A program made the translations under genes and the position numbers. The notes beneath the pieces were generated by a model. The model was not told the origin of the DNA and did no database searches. It was given only the letters and a program-made list of their open reading frames with translations. A DNA stretch of 31,174 nt from Comamonadaceae bacterium UBA2334 (GTDB lineage Bacteria > Pseudomonadota > Gammaproteobacteria > Burkholderiales > Burkholderiaceae_C): positions 57,685 to 88,858 of the forward strand of contig DDUQ01000097.1 in the NCBI GenBank assembly GCA_002344885.1, read 5' to 3'. This document shows, in pieces, positions 29,652-31,174 of the stretch (its first letter is position 1; each line of letters opens with the position of its first letter).

Positions 29652-30181
29652 TGCAATCGCGAAGCACTTTTCTGCACCGATGGCTGTGGCCAATCTGGCT
29701 CATTCTATCTGTTTTGATAGCATCATGTGCCCATTATAAAAACGATAAAGCCAGTTTTGATACTCAAAATTCATCATGGACAGGCCGCATCAGCTTGCGT
29801 GCACCTGGCCACCCACTTCAGACCAGCCGACAGTTCACCGCAGCCTTTACGCTGACAGGTTCGGCACAAGCTGGCAAGCTGGCACTTGAGACCCCGCTCG
29901 GCAGCACATTGGCGGTTGCGCAGTGGGATGCCAGCGCAGCCGAATTGATACAAGGTCAGGAAGTGCGCCGGTATGCGCACATGGATGAACTGACCACGGC
30001 ACTGACCGGCAACCCGGTACCGTTGACCGCACTCTTCGACTGGATACAAGGAAAGCCAACCCAGTTGGACGGATGGACACCCGACCTGACACAGTGGGCA
30101 CAAGGCCGCATTCGTGCCACCATGCACGGTGCCATGGGCGATACCGAACTGCGCGTGCTTCTGGACACCACCACCCCCTGA
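29651..30181 (+). CDS. lolB: Outer-membrane lipoprotein receptor LolB
   Basis: This 176-residue lipoprotein has a lipobox LIASC with the lipidated Cys at 26. The later blocks NSSWTGRISLRA, KLALETPLGSTLA and LFDWIQGKP fit LolB, which takes lipoproteins from LolA and inserts them in the outer membrane. ATG 29651 shares a base with the TPR gene stop (TGATG). The signal peptide/linker DNA (29695-29780) is markedly more AT-rich than its surroundings. ispE follows after 36 bases, as in many proteobacteria. Confidence 0.9.
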   Translation: MQSRSTFLHRWLWPIWLILSVLIASCAHYKNDKASFDTQNSSWTGRISLRAPGHPLQTSRQFTAAFTLTGSAQAGKLALETPLGSTLAVAQWDASAAELIQGQEVRRYAHMDELTTALTGNPVPLTALFDWIQGKPTQLDGWTPDLTQWAQGRIRATMHGAMGDTELRVLLDTTTP

Positions 30182-30217
30182 GACTGAGCGCACCCAATCT
30201 TGGTGCCCCGGCCTGAC

Positions 30218-31081
30218 ATGAACAACCTGTACGACGTACCCGCGCCCGCCAAACTCAATTTGTTCCTGCACATCACCGGGCGCCGCTCAGACGGGTACCA
30301 CCTGATGCAATCGGTCTTTGTGCTGCTGGATTGGGCTGACACCTTGCACTTCGAGAGGATGCAATCTCCCCGCGTGTACCGAACCGATCTGAATCCGCCT
30401 GACAACGGCGAGTCGCTGCCGGAGACCGACCTGACGGTCAAGGCCGCTCAGTTGCTGCAACGTGCAACCGGCTGCACCCAAGGTGCGCACATCAGCCTGC
30501 ACAAACGGTTGCCTACCCAGGCCGGCCTGGGCGGAGGATCTTCAGATGCTGCCACCTGCCTGTTGGCGCTGAACCGACTCTGGCAAACGGGCCTTTCGCG
30601 CGCAGATCTGATGCAACTGGGTTTGCAACTGGGCGCAGATGTGCCGTTCTTCCTGTTTGGGCACAATGCGTGGGCCGAGGGAATCGGCGAGGAGTTGCAA
30701 CCCGTAGAGGTGACCCCACGGCATTTTGTGGTCGTTAAACCCCCTCGCGGGTTGTCGACCGTCAAAATATTCAACGACGAGGCACTGACAAGAAACACAA
30801 AACCTGCTACAATGCAAGGCTTCGCTGAACACTGCGACTCTTCACAAACACTGTTTGGGAGAAACGATCTTCAGCCTGTGGCGCAAATGCACTGCCCTGA
30901 CATCGCGGCATGTGTTCAATGGCTGACAGACGCTGGTCTGGAGGCTCGCATGACAGGCTCTGGCAGCGCAGTGTTCGCGCCGTGCAGCGAGTTTGCTGCG
31001 CTGCCCCACGCGCCAAGCGATTGGGTGGTGCAAAGATGCAAAAGCCTGCCGGCGCACCCGCTGACAGAATGGGCAACTTGA
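30218..31081 (+). CDS. ispE: 4-diphosphocytidyl-2-C-methyl-D-erythritol kinase
   Basis: This 287-residue GHMP kinase catalyses the ATP-dependent step of the MEP isoprenoid pathway that follows IspD. It has APAKLNLFLHI with the conserved Lys12, the ATP loop QAGLGGGSSDAA, and the C-terminal MTGSGSAVFA. ATG 30218 is chosen over the upstream TTG 30200, because the protein then begins as usual for the family. It is followed by tRNA-Gln, the standard ispE-tRNA-Gln-prs arrangement. Confidence 0.95.
   Translation: MNNLYDVPAPAKLNLFLHITGRRSDGYHLMQSVFVLLDWADTLHFERMQSPRVYRTDLNPPDNGESLPETDLTVKAAQLLQRATGCTQGAHISLHKRLPTQAGLGGGSSDAATCLLALNRLWQTGLSRADLMQLGLQLGADVPFFLFGHNAWAEGIGEELQPVEVTPRHFVVVKPPRGLSTVKIFNDEALTRNTKPATMQGFAEHCDSSQTLFGRNDLQPVAQMHCPDIAACVQWLTDAGLEARMTGSGSAVFAPCSEFAALPHAPSDWVVQRCKSLPAHPLTEWAT
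30785..30813 (+). promoter_or_regulatory. Possible promoter inside ispE
   Basis: CTGACA (30785-30790) and TACAAT (30808-30813) are 17 bases apart within the ispE coding sequence. It faces tRNA-Gln and whatever lies beyond the window. Confidence 0.45.
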
Positions 31082-31108
31082 AAATAGTGCCTGTTTTTAA
31101 GCGATAAT
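31078..31108 (+). promoter_or_regulatory. Possible tRNA-Gln promoter
   Basis: TTGAAA (31078-31083) overlaps the ispE stop, and GATAAT (31103-31108) follows with a rather long 19-base spacer. A hairpin GGTCGGCATT/AATGTCGACC (31123-31132 and 31140-31149, one G-T pair) lies between it and the tRNA. Confidence 0.4.
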
Positions 31109-31153
31109 GCGAGACTTGTTTCGGTCGGCATTCTGCTTGAATGTCGACCTGCG

Positions 31154-31174
31154 TAGGGGAGTCGCCAAGTTGGT
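31154..31174 (+). tRNA. tRNA-Gln, 5' fragment
   Basis: The window ends in TAGGGGAGTCGCCAAGTTGGT, which is the acceptor and D arm opening typical of betaproteobacterial tRNA-Gln. The anticodon lies beyond the window, so identity rests on the 5' sequence and the position after ispE. Confidence 0.75.

Overview
The window reads as chromosome of a betaproteobacterium of the order Burkholderiales, most likely Comamonadaceae. The evidence is the set of betaproteobacterial housekeeping genes and their order: rph-rdgB-hemW, yicC-gmk-rpoZ-spoT, hrcA facing nadK-recN-rapZ, mutM and mutY, and a TPR gene-lolB-ispE-tRNA-Gln. I name no species. Both host flanks are almost gap-free and look intact.

Layout. 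Positions 1-66 hold the 3' end of tRNA-Ser(TGA) with a terminator. From 137 to 5500 a minus-strand block reads Ser/Thr kinase, PP2C phosphatase, RNase PH, RdgB, HemW and a CBS-domain protein. From 5564 to 9689 a plus-strand block reads yicC, gmk, rpoZ, (terminator), spoT/rsh, which meets greB tail to tail. A tRNA-Arg(ACG) follows at 10281-10357.

Positions 10386-19201 are an integrated mobile element. It is bounded by a 48-bp perfect direct repeat of the 3' part of tRNA-Met(CAT); the intact tRNA-Met lies at 19154-19230. All its genes point the same way (+): tyrosine integrase, a 55-aa phage-type protein, a strong promoter with a short structured RNA and two intrinsic terminators (resembling the C4/P4 CI immunity RNA arrangement), an AlpA/excisionase-like regulator, three small overlapping genes, a 717-aa primase-polymerase/RepA-type ATPase, a nine-copy 9-bp iteron array (candidate replication origin), a second promoter with small unknown genes, and a cargo pair: a candidate ADP-ribosyltransferase-fold protein overlapping a GNAT acetyltransferase. 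I see no capsid, tail, terminase or conjugation gene. The size of about 8.8 kb and the int-regulator-primase-ori content fit a P4-like phage satellite or a similar integrative replicon.

After the element the core resumes: hrcA on minus; nadK, recN, rapZ on plus; a minus-strand block mutM, dynamin-like GTPase, mutY; then on plus a secreted TPR protein, lolB, ispE and the first 21 bases of tRNA-Gln.

The most interesting region is the element: the ART-like/GNAT pair, the iteron-rich origin, the C4-like leader RNA and the repeated arm-type sites beside both att copies. Family names come from motifs read by eye; no database search was possible.
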